A stretch of DNA of 64,000 nucleotides from Magnolia sinica. Taxonomy: Eukaryota; Streptophyta; Magnoliopsida; Magnoliales; Magnoliaceae. The position numbers were made by a program, and so were the translations under genes. The notes beneath the pieces are model-generated. The model was given only the letters and a program-made list of their open reading frames with translations, made no database searches and was not told the DNA's origin. Position 1 is the first letter of the stretch, and each line of letters begins with the position of its first letter. Location: assembly GCF_029962835.1 (NCBI RefSeq), contig NC_080582.1, positions 16,624,032-16,688,031 on the forward strand, given 5' to 3'. Below are positions 21,004 through 32,880 of this stretch, piece after piece.

Positions 21004-23118
21004 CCATAGAAAAATAAAATAAAAGAACATTTAATGCATCCAATTACTAAAAAAATTTCTATACCACAAGGAGTGGTGTGGGTGCCTGCAGATAATCAGT
21101 TCTGATAATTAAATGCTTCAGCTCGGAAACTGGCCTCAACCCCAATCAATCCGTCCCACTTGCACACCTTGCAAGAATGCTTTATGAAAATTCACACAAG
21201 CCATGATAGAAAATCAATTTTGGCTCTCTTTACGGTATAAGAGGTCCTAGTGTGTTTCATTCAAGGCCTGAGTTCCCTGTTTGGAGTTATTTTAAAGATG
21301 TGGGGTTTATGGTTGACCTATATATATAAGCCATTGATTTGTTGGCCCCTATCATGGATGGACAATTCCCTCAAAATCTTCCAAATTGGAAGACCTCGCC
21401 ATCAGATCTTTTAACCATGTATTTGCATGCTAACAATCGAAAAGTTGGAGTTGACCAATTGAGAGGACATACTTGGATTGGTCCATCCATAATCAAGATC
21501 AAGATGTCAAATCAATGGCTTGGATAGACTAACCGTGGGCCCCACATCTGGGGAACACGAGCTAATCGAATGTAAATCCAGGGATTAGATGCTTTATCGT
21601 GGATACTAAGATTCAAAGCTCTAGCAACTCGTATGAATGCATCTGGAAATTAATTATAACTGCCTTGTGCTTTCGGATTTCAGAGGAATGGTTCCTACCC
21701 TGATATTTGTGGTAAACCTACCGTCTGTCCATTTTGCTTACCTTGCTAGGATATTGGCCGAAAAATTATGTAAGTTGAAAACTCAAGTATACCGATGCCA
21801 CAAGAAAAGGATGGTAGGTATATGCCTACTATGATGGTAGGTCATTCCTACTTGGATGAACCGAAAACATAAAAATTAGCCTGATCCAAAACTTTCGTGG
21901 CCCCATAAATGTTTCCATGGTGGATGTTCAATTCTCCGTGCCCACTTGAGTTTTGAATTTGTGTCATTTTTGGGCCATGTCCTATAGCATGATTTGTAAA
22001 AAGGGTTGGACAGGGTGGATTTCTCACAAACATCATGGTGTGCAGACCTAGCTTACCATTCGTAGCAGGCAATCCTCCTCCTTACCATTGCAATTCTCAT
22101 TTTGGATGGCATATGTTCGCTATCTTTTTGTTTTGGTGCATCTAAGATTGGCCTTTGGCCATTTATAGTTGTTCACAGTGAGAAATCTCATTTTTAATTT
22201 CTTGGCTCAGAGGTTTTTGAATTTTGATGCTTTCTCAGGATATTGTTTTGAAAATCTTACTAAAATTTTAAAAATATATTATAAATTAATAAATAGTTAA
22301 AAATTTTAACAACAAAAAGTAGTTATGATAAGGTAATTTTATGGGAAAGCTCATTCTTTTCTTCTTTTTTTTTTTAGAATGGAAATTACCCAAGAACCCT
22401 CGTGTTTTGTTTTTCTTTAAAAGGCAATAAAGTAGTAAATTTTCTGCCCCACATTGTATGTATATTACATCCAAGTCTATCAAACATCTACAACCAATTA
22501 TAATGATCATACGGGCCAAAAATCTTTCTGATAGAATCACTAGTTGGGCTGTATATGTATCTTGATGTTTTTAAATAGTGCATATTATTCTTTATAATGT
22601 GGCTCATCTTCCATTTAGATTGACTAATTTTTTGTTATCCTTTGTATATTATTTTTTAAATAGTGTATATTATTCTATATATCATTTTAGGGTATATGAC
22701 CAAAATCGAGGCATATCTAAGACAATGGGGATAATGACATCCATTGTTAAAACTTTCTTGGGGCCACCATGACATTCATTTACCATCCAACCTACTCATT
22801 AAGTCATATAGACCTAAAAAGAAAAACAGATATTAGCTCGATCAGATCCTTACTCATGGCTTAGTGGTAGACTTGCAAGAGTTTTAACACTAGGTTCAAG
22901 TACCCATTGTGGTGTGTGAAGATGTGTGTGTATGCTCACTTGGTCACCAGTACTCACGAGAACTCATGAGCACTTTTTGATAAATGATGTGAGCACAAAA
23001 TTTGAATGGTAAGATTTTTAATCCTCATTGTGTGGTCAACTTATGGCTTGGATTTCTCTCCACTTTGTGCCTACATCCTAAAATGATATGATAAAATATA
23101 TGAACAGTGTGGATAAGG
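21004..23118. other. Right end of copy A: repeats, no gene
   Basis: Contains P1 fragments at about 21,860-22,045 and 22,560-22,800. The stretch 21,235-22,720 has an older, more diverged relative at 34,610-35,830. No coding region recognised. Confidence 0.55.
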
Positions 23119-24235
23119 TCAAAACTTCATGGATTCCAGGGGACTGTTTATTTGCCATCCAACATGTTGATAAGGTCAAAAAAACCTAGATGAAGAGGCC
23201 ACATAAATATCACCTTGATCCAAATCTTTTTGGCCCACAAGAAGTTTTTAATGGTCAATCACCACTGTTTCCTGTGCTATGGTCCATCTGAGATTTAGAA
23301 CTGCTTCATTTTTTGGAAGATGCCCTAAAATAAGATTTCAATGCGGATGGACGGTGTAGATGTAGTCACGTGCATCACCTAAATCGCTCCTTGAATTGAG
23401 TACGGATATAGGTGTAGAATGCATGGGCCTCGCTTCTCAGGCGAACCACACTACAGCAAATAATGGTTATTTAATGTCCACCGTTAAGAACTTCTTGGGG
23501 GCACATGAGTTTTGGATTATGCTGATATTTTTTTTTTCTTTAATCCTAGTATTTATAACCTAATCAATATATTTGATGGCAAATAAATCTTAAAGTGGAC
23601 CGTATGAATTTTTAATTTTAATTTTTATTTATTTATTATTTATTTTTGGGTTAGCTTGGTAGTACACACCCATGTCAGTACACACACTCCAAGTGGACCG
23701 TATGATGCTTTCAACGGTAAGTGTTCAATTACCACGATTTTGGTGTGATGTGGTCAACCTGAGATTTGTATCTACCACATTGTTTATGGGTTTTCTTCCA
23801 CACCGTGCATCCATTTCTCTGTATCATTTTAGGGTATATGACCAAAATCGAGGCAGATCTAAGACAGTGGGGATAATGACATCCATTGTTGAAACTTTCT
23901 TAGGACCCACCCTGACATTCATTTACTATCCAGCCTACTCATAAAGTCACATAGACATAAAAGGAAAACAAATAATAGCAAACCCATAAATCCCGGTGGC
24001 CACTCAGAGCCCCTGGCCATTCGGAGGGGGCAGTATGCAAACCGCGTCGCTTGTTTGGATATGAGGCCAAACGATTTTTTTTTTTTAAATGCCCTTAAAC
24101 CCCATTTCATTAATGAAAGTCATGGGCCCGCCTGCTACTTCAATACTTTCCAGAGACTACCCGCCTGTCTCATGTTTCATCGGGCTAGGGACGATGCAAA
24201 TTAGCTATTGACAACTTCCAGGCCTACTAAAGTAG
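23119..24235. repeat. P1 repeat fragments
   Basis: Degenerate P1 units at about 23,119-23,400 and 23,440-23,940, the second interrupted by T-rich text. The stretch 23,820-23,945 repeats 22,680-22,800 ('gggtatatgaccaaaatcga'). No gene. Confidence 0.6.
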
Positions 24236-24652
24236 CATCACTAAGTTCTATTGGCCCCACTATGATGTATGTGTTGTATCCATTCCATTCATTTGGAGAG
24301 ATCATCTCAGGGCATGAGCCAAATAATGAGCCAGATCCAAAGCTCAAGTGGACCCACCACATAAACAGTAGGGATAGGCCCATCATGACATTTATTTAAT
24401 ATCCAACCTGTTCATAAGTTTATGCAAGACATGGACAAAGGGAAAACACAAATATCAACTTATCAAAAACTTTCTAAGTCCTAAGAAGATTTTAATGATA
24501 GGCATTCAATCCCCAACTATTTTCTGTGGTGGATTCTACTTGAGCTTTGGATCTTCATTATTCTTTGCCTCATGCTCTAAAATAATCTCTTCAAATGGAT
24601 GGATGGTGTGGATACAATACATACATTATGGCAGGGCCCACAAAACTTGGTG
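24236..24652. repeat. P1 palindromic repeat, near-complete unit
   Basis: Runs from 'ttggccccactatgatgtat' to 'atacattatggcagggccca'. The two ends are inverted copies, and inner motifs 'aagctcaagtggaccca' and 'tctacttgagctttgga' pair as well. No open frame of note. Confidence 0.8.
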
Positions 24653-24747
24653 ATGTCACTTCAACAGTGAGATAACTAATGAAGCCGCATCTGGCAGGGT
24701 GAAGTGGCTTCACTAGCTATCTCGGTAATGAAGTGACATCATTAATT
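24653..24747. repeat. Palindrome linking two P1 units
   Basis: The left arm GATGTCACTTCA ... GTGAGATA ... TGAAGCC pairs with the right arm GGCTTCA ... TATCTCG ... TGAAGTGACATC around a short loop. It lies exactly between the P1 units at 24,236 and 24,748. Confidence 0.8.
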
Positions 24748-25150
24748 TCTGTGGGCTCCACCATGATGTATATGTTGTATACCCACCATCCATCCATTTG
24801 TAGAGATCATTTTAGGGCATGAGACAAAAAATAAGGCAGATCCAAAGATCAAGTGGACCCCATCATAGAAAATAGTGGGATTGAATGCTTACCATTAAAA
24901 TCTTCTTGGGAACCACATAAGTTTTTTGATGGAGCTGTTATTTATGTTTTCCCTTGGTCCATGTTTGTGTGAACTTATGAAAAGGTTGGATCTCAAATAA
25001 ACATCATGGTGGGCCTTAGGAAAATTTCCCTGGTGGGCATCATTGTCCCCACTATTTTCTGTGGTCGATCATGCTTTAATTTGATTTGTCAAAATGAATG
25101 GAAGGCGTGATGAAACACATACATCATGGTGGGCTCCACAGATCCCTTAC
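24748..25150. repeat. P1 palindromic repeat, near-complete unit
   Basis: Runs from 'ctgtgggctccaccatgatg' to 'catcatggtgggctccacag'. This is one of the cleanest copies in the window, with a perfect 18-base inverted end (CTGTGGGCTCCACCATGATG against its complement, allowing for edges). Confidence 0.82.
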
Positions 25151-25279
25151 TAATACCATCTTTCTCTAGCTAGGCCCCAATGGGGGGTAGTAACCGATCC
25201 ACATCCTTTGGAGACGGTCTCCTACGAATTTATGTGGAAGCCTTCATGTACGCCGTAGGATGAGGAGAGCGGCTGGGAT

Positions 25280-25533
25280 TCCTGCTTACTGCTGCATGCA
25301 TGATTTGCCAAACAAACCTGGTACTTGTTTACCTTTTACGAAATACATGCGAAAGAGAAACACATCCAAATTCTTCCTAAATTCATAATTCAAAGCCACT
25401 AAGACTAAATCACCTAAATCCAATGGAACACCCTCGTCTTTCTGCGACACTGTAACACAAATAAAAGAGAATTACAATAGTTCAAGAAGAGAAGAATAAC
25501 AAAGTAAACAGAGGTAGTTTAAGCATAGAAGAA
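25280..25533 (-). other. 3' flank of NLR3
   Basis: Matches the downstream block of NLR1 from about 165 to 414, including the 'tgcatgatttgccaaacaaa' and 'aataaaagagaattacaata' motifs. Confidence 0.65.
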
Positions 25534-28500
25534 TCATTTAGTTGATGGACGCCATTCTTTGAAATGGATGTTGCAAGGCTTGATGCTACCCACCCATTTT
25601 ATGCTTTCCCGCCATCTCAACTCACCTTGGATCTCGACATCTGCTGCAGAATCATTTGTGTTATGGAGAGGAAGCTTATCCAGCATTGGGCATCCTTGAA
25701 TCTTCAACTTCTTCAGCATCGGCACATGCCCACTGTGAATTCTTTTCAATTTGTGTAACTCCCAAAGACGTAAATTGACTAGCTGTGGAAGGAAATGCAT
25801 TTTGCCCCACCACGTTGTCTTCTGCAAAGACCTTTTCCGGTCTACAACAGAATTTTATTGCAAGTAATTTAAGATTCTGTAACTGAATGCTCGAAGAGAA
25901 GAAGTTGATGAGCTTCTGGCAACATTCCAAATGTATAAATGTATATGCTTTTGGCATGCGAAGCTCCCTATTCCAACCCGGCACACTGTTCTTAATTTGG
26001 CAAGATCGGACACCCTTAGATTTTCTAAACTGACTGCCGCATCAACATCTGCAGTTCCTCCGACTATGAGATACTCCAATTGATGGCATTTCTCGATCCA
26101 TCATTCTTTAGTTTGTCCATCTTCATGCTGACATCGGACAGTGCCTTAACAAACACATTTCGATACAAATGAAAGAATTCTGTCACCAAGAGAACCCCTC
26201 TAACACCATCCAGGGAATTCTTACCACCGCAAACCTCCAGGCGTCTTTCATAACTCATAGACTGATCAAATCGAGTATAAATACGCTGTTAGATAAATCA
26301 CTTTCTTTTAAAATGAGCATATATATCCTTGTGGCCTCCCTCGCAGGGACAGACCAAGAAATGAAGTTTTAGAAAGCAGGATTCCCACAGATCAGGGCTT
26401 TGGTCCAAAAACTCGAAAATGCTGGCATCACTGACTGAGATGCGACGTCTACTGCTGTCTTGGAGCTATTCGTGTAGCGAATTCAATCTACATCGATCCC
26501 AATTCAATTCTCGATCTTCTTGAGATGCTCCATTCCCAACAGGTCCAGGCACCGCATGGTAATCAGATTGAAAATTTTGTGCGAGCGCTCTTCCATTTTC
26601 ATGCCTGATAGATCAAGTGCCTCATATTTTGAAAGTTTATTTGGGATGACCAGTGTCAGTAGAGAGCGACAACCCTTGAGCGAGAGCTGGCTGAAGTTAC
26701 AGACACCTGAGATTTTGAGACGTTGGAGGCTTTGCATGTTGTGGAAGGATACCTCAACCATCTTCGTCAGGGGAGTTTGATGGAGATCGAGGATCTTGAG
26801 TTTCTGCATATCCTTTAAGAATGCAGGAAAATCGTCTAGCTTGCAGCAGCTCTGGAGCTTCAATAACTGTAATTCGCAAAGGCAGGACAGGGATGAGGGC
26901 AGGGAAGAGATGCTTGTGGAAGAAAGGTCGAGGACTCGGAGTCTGGTCATATTCCTGGAAAAAACCATCTGGGATTTCTTGCTACTGCTCATTGTCGTTG
27001 AGCAACAATGTCGAGAGAAGAGGGCAATCTGTAGAGCAAAATGGGAGTGTTTCTACCTCATTATTGGATAATGAGATCCACTGGCATGATTCTTTCCTAT
27101 CAAAGTTGTACTTCTCTAGGAACATCTGAGAATCAATCACTTCCATCACATGAGAATTCATATCCACATGATATTGTTCTCCTGAAGATCCCTCCATTGT
27201 AAATTGCTTTTGTAGCCAATCCATAAATTCTCCACGACCAATGACCTCGGCCTCAGATACCGACCACTACCTTAGAATAGAAAATATTCAGGGAGGATCA
27301 CCGCCTTATGCGGGAGGGACTGCTCTCCGAGACCACAACATGTAAGTGGCCCATAAGGTTTATTGATAGACACCTTACTCAAGTCAAGAGAAAGATATGC
27401 ACAACTACTCTAATCCAACTATGCCCATGGTGCGCCTGCCTTGACTTGGGCATCGGAGGGTCCCCGACTACAACTGGCGCCCCTAGTGTCTCTTTGTTTT
27501 GCATGTGCACTACCGGCTAACAAGAGGAAGGGTAGGATCGACCGGATTACAGCATCAACAGGAGCCTAGGTAATTTGGTCTTGATGACACCAGGGACAAT
27601 AGCACCATGCATCTCTCTGCGAGCTCTTTGAGCAGTATATTCCCCAGTCTCTTGAAAGCCGCTTCATTATTCTCCTCATTGAAAGATCCATCTAAAAACC
27701 CCTCCGACCTCCAATACTCTTCTGTCAAGGAATCTCTATTGATGGAGTGTCCATTTCGACAGAAAAAGGACACGTAAGAGAAGCATTTCAAGAACATGTC
27801 TCTGGTTGTTGAGAAACCAATGCTGGCCGTCACATCAGCTGCCTCTTTCTGTAAAAATTCTCAGGTGTCTTCTTTAGACCACTCCCCCAGCGTGATGTTT
27901 ACTTGGGGTTCCATTTCCTTACAAACTTCTCGGGATTGAGTTGTGATCACGACTTTGCTGCCGCTGGTGATAGCAGGGGCCATGACTAGAACTCCCATCT
28001 TTTTCAAGTTGATGCCTTACCAAACATCTTCCAAGACAATGAGGAACCTCTGGCTGCTTAGCTTAGCTGAGATTAGTTTATCAGCTGCGGAGAAGTGCAT
28101 GGACTTTGGGATCTTCAATGCTTCCTTGATTCCCATCTGTACCTCCATTAAACGATTCCCTTTCCCCTTTTCATGCAACTCCATTAAAATCGGCGTCTGC
28201 CAATACTCATCAAAATTAAACGATCCTTCCTGCTCTTTTTGCCAACGGTCCAATTCTCCACTGAATCTCGCTTGCATCTTCTCTGAAAGACTGTCGACCC
28301 CTGGTGCTCTTACTCTTATGATCACATCAAACAGATGACTAGATTCTCTGGATTCCTCCATCACTGCTGCAACCACCTGTCTCATGTTCCTCATCTTCCC
28401 CACTCCCTCCCATCCCCAAACTGAGAACACCGAAATCTTGTCATCTCTCAAGCAGTCCCATATCTGTTGCCTCATGCGTCATGACCAAGCACTTACAACC

Positions 28501-28550
28501 TTTCCTCCTCGTTTGAGCCGTCGATCATCGCCATCCTTGGAAGCTGCCAT
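25534..28550 (-). pseudogene. NLR3: heavily broken NB-LRR gene
   Basis: The start MAASKDGDDR (ATG at 28,548-28,550), RQQIWDCLRDDK, the altered P-loop GWEGVGKM, LIVLEDVW, the CFSYVSFFC block, MHD-equivalent YHVDMN, LRRs and the LKRIHSGHVPMLKK/WRESIKWVG tail are all present in order. The reading frame is broken many times: a stop just after the first 25 codons, another after kinase-2, and several shifts in the LRR. An LTR-type fragment is inserted at about 27,234-27,561. The P-loop serine is methionine, so nucleotide binding would also be lost. It lacks GLPL like its relatives, which shows that this deletion is ancestral to the cluster. Confidence 0.88.
27234..27561 (+). mobile_element. LTR-type fragment inserted in NLR3
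   Basis: About 328 bases with no match in the other NLR copies. Text such as 'gacttgggcatcggagggtc' and 'ctggcgcccctagtgtctct' resembles the 3' end of plant Ty3/gypsy (Tat-like) LTRs and the DNA just after them. Fossil fragment, no coding parts. End points are set by comparison with NLR1. Confidence 0.55.
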
Positions 28551-28771
28551 CGCCTCTGGATGATCACTTTCTGCAAAATTGGAATTCCTTGTTTCGTAAG
28601 GGTGGAATTGATAGCATGGGCTAGGCATGGCCTGCAAGCTTGGCCCTATCAATTTTCAAGCAGGTTTATAATTAGGCTCGAGTCATGTTAGACCAATCCA
28701 TCCCGACCTGGCTTCATCCGGATTTTCTCTCTCGCTAATGGATTGCCTATTACACAATCCAATTTTTACCG

Positions 28772-29480
28772 TGTGTGGAACTTTGCTGGCCCATTGTGAT
28801 TTATGTGTTAGATCCAAACAATCCTAAAAAGTAGGCACATACAAAGCTCAAGTGGACCACACCACAGGTAGCAGTGGGAGTTGAAAGACTAATTTACAGC
28901 TATAGTGTGGCCCATTTGAGCTTTGGATCTGCCTCGCTTTTGGCCTCGTGTCTTACAAGGTATGGAAAAATGGATGGACGATGTGAATCTAATACATACA
29001 TTATGATGGGGGCCATGGAAGTTCCATATGTCAACACTCCGGGTTTTCTTCTCTTGCAAGCAACTGAATTTATTGATGCATGAAATTTATGTATTTCTTA
29101 TATCCACACTGTTCATCCATTTTTTCAGATCATTCTGAAAAACAGGGCAAGCCAACACTCAAGTGGACCACACCACAAGAAATAGTAGGAATTGATGCTA
29201 CTGTTGAAAACTTCCTGTGGCCACAGAAGGCTCTGATTAAGCTGATATTTGTGTTTTAACTTCATCCAGGTATGGGTGACCTTATGAACAGGGTAGATGA
29301 GAAGCGTCATGGTTGGCACTAGGAAGGTTTCAACGGTAGTTTGTTCAATCCTCACTTCTTTCTATGGTGTGGTCCACTTGAGCTTTGGATGTACCTCATG
29401 TTTGGGTTCATGTTCTAAATTATCTGTAAATATTGATGAACAGTGTGAATTTAACCCAAAAAATCATAATGGGGCTTGGG
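28772..29480. repeat. Two P1 palindromic repeats upstream of NLR3
   Basis: Unit 1, about 28,772-29,020, runs from 'ctggcccattgtgatttatg' to 'cattatgatgggggccatgg'. Unit 2 is about 29,082-29,480 and ends 'aatcataatggggcttgggg'. As at NLR1 and NLR2, a P1 unit sits directly upstream of the gene. Confidence 0.72.
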
Positions 29481-30141
29481 GAAGATTCACAATTAAAACT
29501 TGCATTGTGTAGCAGGCAATCTATCCTGGAGAGAAATTCTGGGTATTTCGTTACTGGAGTCACGAGAAATGCCGCGTTCCAACGAAAAGAAATTATGAAA
29601 ATAATACTCCGCATTAAACAGTACAGGAGAAACATTGAATGGTTAGGATCTTACAATCTAGAAGACTGCAGGGGATCCCCCATCAATAGTGGTGCCCATC
29701 AGACCCAACAATTTGTTTAATGCAAGCGTATAGGATCATGTGCATCAACTATGTATATGTTGATGCTCAGGACCCCTGCTGTAGGGCTATCCCACTTTGA
29801 TACTTATAGTTTTGTTAGGTTTCTGTATGAGTAACTAATAATATGCTCCTATGAGATTGACTAATATCATCTATTCATCATTGAATTTCCTAATTTATCT
29901 TGGTCTTGGGAGCATCTTTATGTGTTTCTGGGAATTTTTTTTTAACCATTTTGTCATATTTAGCAATACAGTTCTCATTTGACAAAAAAAGACAAGAAAA
30001 TACTCAATGGGACTGGATTACTGATGATACCATATGAATATGACAGTTTTCATCTCTAAGCACACTCCAATGCCTTATGGGCTTGGATTACTGATGTAAG
30101 TGCCATCAAAATTCAATTTTCAAACTCCTACCAAAGGAGGG
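29481..30141. other. Intergenic DNA, nothing recognised
   Basis: AT-rich, without recognisable genes or repeat ends. Confidence 0.5.
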
Positions 30142-30915
30142 TGATGTGGGGGAGGACGTGATCGGGTCAATCACCATCTTTCTCAGGGATAACTACTCTG
30201 AATCTATAGAGCTCTCTGGATTCCTCACAGAGTTTCCTTGAATCCACTAGGGATAAAATAGAAATAAATTCTAATAAATTCGAAAAGAAATTGATTGATG
30301 ATGAAAAAAAAATAGTAAATTCTAATAAAAGAAATAATTTCTTTTCGAATAATTTCTAATAAATTCAAAAAGAAATTACAATCCTTTAAATAGTGAACTC
30401 GAACCTAAGATGAAGTTTTAGAGTCAAAACTCCAGCTCAAACTCCCTAAAACTGTGACTTACTATAAGTAGTTAACTTATTATTTATAACAGTGATGATT
30501 CCTATTAGACTTCATGGTTTTTGGCCAAAAATAGTAAGTGTCCAATTTAGCCTAACCACGTTATTCTCCTAATTTTTCTAGGCCCTTTTCATGTTGGGCA
30601 TGACTCCTAAAACTCAAAGGATCTAAAGTTATGATCGAACTAAAACTTACTATAAAAAATAAAATAAATGGACTTTTGACTGTTGATTTGAAATCTTGCA
30701 AATCCGGCATGGGCAACCCTGCATAATAGGGTTGGTTGGCTAAAGTAGCTTATCTTATCCTAAAATATATATGATATGTTGAAAAACTCATTCCGGTCTG
30801 CGAGATACGACTGTTCCAAGGTTCTGACAATCCTGATCACTTCTGCCTCCGATCGGGCCTTATCTGGTCCATCTTGGCCATGAAAGTGTCCGCGTTAGAG
30901 AAGGTCCCATGCGGT
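30142..30915. mobile_element. Diverged relative of the solo LTR family LTR-s
   Basis: The left end TGATGTGGGGGAGGACGTGA aligns with the solo LTR at 7,959. Shared inner blocks include 'ctctggattcctcacagag', 'aatagtaagtgt' and 'gatcgggcctta..tggtccatcttggccatgaaa'. The right end is uncertain and no target duplication was found. It is a fossil, clearly older than the copies at 7,959 and 42,997. Confidence 0.65.
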
Positions 30916-30919
30916 GATT

Positions 30920-32100
30920 CACCTAAAAACTGGAGATGAAAGGGACCAAATGATTGTACTTTAATTCTTTCCAGTAATGCCTGGGAGGGTACTGCTCCCT
31001 ATATGCAGTAATTCCACTCCTTGCAGATTTTCCAACAAAACACTAGAGAGAACGAATCAAGAGTACTTTCCTCTTTCCTATAAAGGACTGTTTCTGCAAT
31101 TACTTGAGACTGCTCCAACCTTCTCCCTCATAGTCCATGCAATTCCAAAGTGATTGGAAAAAAAACAGTGCAAAAACAAGCCACTGAACAATGGAGGAAT
31201 AGGTGAACTGATTCCTCTCCTTCATTGCACCTGTTTGGGAAGCTAACACCTGTCTTTGGTTGGAGCTTTGCTAAGTGCACACGTGTGTGCAATAGAGCCC
31301 ATGTACATGCCACTCATGTGCCAGCATGTCATGATAGGTTCAAGATCCAATCCATCCATCAGAAAGGAACCACTAGATTGAGGCCCTATCCTGATAATCA
31401 GGTTGATCCACTAGTCAGGTGGGTCACAGTCTGCAAGACAAATGAGTTACTCCAAAAAAATGGATAAAGTTTTCTAACCCATCCACCTGTTTCTAGTATT
31501 GGGGCCCACTTGATGAGTGGACCAGATTTATTTTTGGGAGAACATGTAGAAGGTCGGACCAATCTGATGGATGGATTGGATCTCGCACCTATGTGCCATG
31601 CTGTCAGTCATCATCCCATGGAAGGAGCGAGCAGAGGCCCGCTTCCTTGTCTGACAAATTCCTCCTACAAGGGGGAGACCAAACTACCACATCCGGATCA
31701 TGAAGAAACATTGAGCAAGGGAGAGCTCCCTATCTGGGGCAAGACTTGCTAACCTCGGAAACTCCTCCTGGAGGGACCTCTCTCCGATCCACAGGTCTTT
31801 CCAGAACTGATTTGCTGCCTGTCACCACATGAGAATCTGACCCTCTCCTTAAACTTGTCCACCACTCTACAGACTGCCTTACACAGCCCAGAAGTTCTAT
31901 ATAAAGACGTCCTTTACCCAGCAGCCCCTTTCCTGGAATCTTCCCCAACTTCTGGGAGAGTGACCTGCTTTAGTTTCCCTAACAGCTGGTGAATTCCTCA
32001 GCCTTTGTCTTTAAGGTTCCTTGTGAATGTCAAGTTTCATTCCAGTCTACCATCAACTGACACTTTTTTCTGCAAGGTGATTTTGAATAAACTTGGGAAG
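30920..32100 (-). mobile_element. LINE (non-LTR) relic: C-terminal RT region with zinc-binding domain
   Basis: Minus-strand fragments fit the end of plant L1-type ORF2. 'FWKDLWIGERSLQEEFPRL' and 'LAPDRELS' (about 31,690-31,790) match the segment after the RT. 'VSFPNRCNEGEESVHLFLHC' (about 31,190-31,290) matches the zf-RVT Cys/His motif. 'SLVFCWKICKEWN' (about 31,000-31,050) matches the block that follows it. Several stops and frame changes separate them, so it is dead. It borders the LTR-s relative on its left. Confidence 0.75.
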
Positions 32101-32189
32101 TTGGCCCCCAGTGACAACCCATCCATACTTCTTCACATTCCTGTTTCTTCTTATTTCTTTTTGCCCTTTCCAACACCCTAGTTCAAGTC

Positions 32190-32390
32190 GTGTTGGATCT
32201 GGTTGTCAAGGTCCTCAGTTTGGGTTCGTATTGGAAAAGCCAGCCTGATTTGATATCAGGTTGGATTCGGGTTGAGCAAATTCAGGTTGGATTAGGATGT
32301 GTTGGGAATAATTACGTCTATTTGGGTTGGGTGGGGTCTGGTCAGGTTGGGTCCCGTTGGATCAAGTATGGTGTAAGTCGGGTTGGGTTG
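32190..32390. repeat. G-rich 'gtcgggttgggttg' minisatellite
   Basis: Irregular repeats of GGGTTGGGT-type units ending at 32,390 and resuming at 32,881. The interruption is the retrogene insertion. The long plus-strand frame through it, rich in Gly, Val and Trp, is a by-product of the repeat. Confidence 0.8.
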
Positions 32391-32880
32391 TGTTGGGTTT
32401 CTATCCGTCCCTTCGATTTGACGGAGGGAATGGCGATGATTACAGTGATATTGGAGCCAACAACGCTGGCATTCAGCAATGGGAAGAGGAGATGCAGGAG
32501 TTTGTTCTGGAAGGTTCGGGCAGAGATAAGGAGGCAGGTGAAAGCGCGGTCGAGGAGAAGGTTCAGCTTCAAATACGACCCTTTCAGCTATGCATTGAAT
32601 TTCGCTGATGCTGGGTCTGGATTCCTCTATTGAATTAGATAATAGAGATTTAAAATTGTATAAATAGGTTAAATGGGTTTTGTCTTGGGTGGGTTCTGTT
32701 TTTGCTTCTTGTATATAGAGTTTTTTTTCTTCTTTTCAGGAACGAGTGTAGGTGAGGTAGCTTTTGTACTGTGATTTCTATCTCGATTCTCCTGTGTCTC
32801 GATTTTATTTTTATTTTTTTTTCGTTTTTTAATCTTTTCTTTTCTTAATATCAGTAATGGGTTATGTCTATAAAAAAAAA
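32391..32880 (+). mobile_element. Processed retrocopy with poly(A) tail and 16-base target duplication
   Basis: The unit splits a G-rich minisatellite. It starts after AAGTCGGGTTGGGTTG (32,375-32,390), carries a 67-codon reading frame, a T-rich 3' UTR and a terminal A run (32,872-32,880), and is followed at once by the same 16 bases (32,881-32,896). This is the mark of LINE-driven insertion of an mRNA. The flank is itself repetitive, so the duplication could in part be chance. Confidence 0.7.
32430..32633 (+). CDS. Intact 67-aa small plant protein encoded by a retrocopy
   Basis: The frame starts MAMITVILEP, has a basic core FWKVRAEIRRQVK (residues 26-38) followed by FSFKYDPFSYALNF (45-58), and ends GSGFLY. 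From memory this core (W-K-x-R-x-E-I-R-R-Q-V-K ... Y-D-P-x-S-Y-A-L-N-F) marks a widespread family of short, uncharacterised angiosperm proteins that are often stress-responsive. I know no function for it. The frame has no stop or shift. It is embedded in a retrocopy with about 39 bases of 5' UTR, so a promoter would have to come from the insertion site, which is a G-rich minisatellite. Expression is therefore doubtful. Confidence 0.6.
   Translation: MAMITVILEPTTLAFSNGKRRCRSLFWKVRAEIRRQVKARSRRRFSFKYDPFSYALNFADAGSGFLY

Larger units (their letters stand above)
1..23118. repeat. Segmental duplication, copy A
   Basis: This block is collinear with 36,172-58,273 through genes and intergenic DNA alike. 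By eye the copies differ by roughly a few per cent, plus indels. Similarity stops after 'gaacagtgtggata' at about 23,118 (copy B 58,273), where the two sequences become unrelated. The largest indels are about 925 bases present only in A (3,690-4,617) and longer TA runs in B. All transposon insertions noted here at matching sites in A and B predate the duplication. Confidence 0.95.

Noticed and set aside
32190-32429. Frame upstream of the retrogene that would extend it to 147 residues
   Set aside because: The extension is translated minisatellite rich in Gly, Val and Trp. The conserved part starts at the ATG at 32,430.
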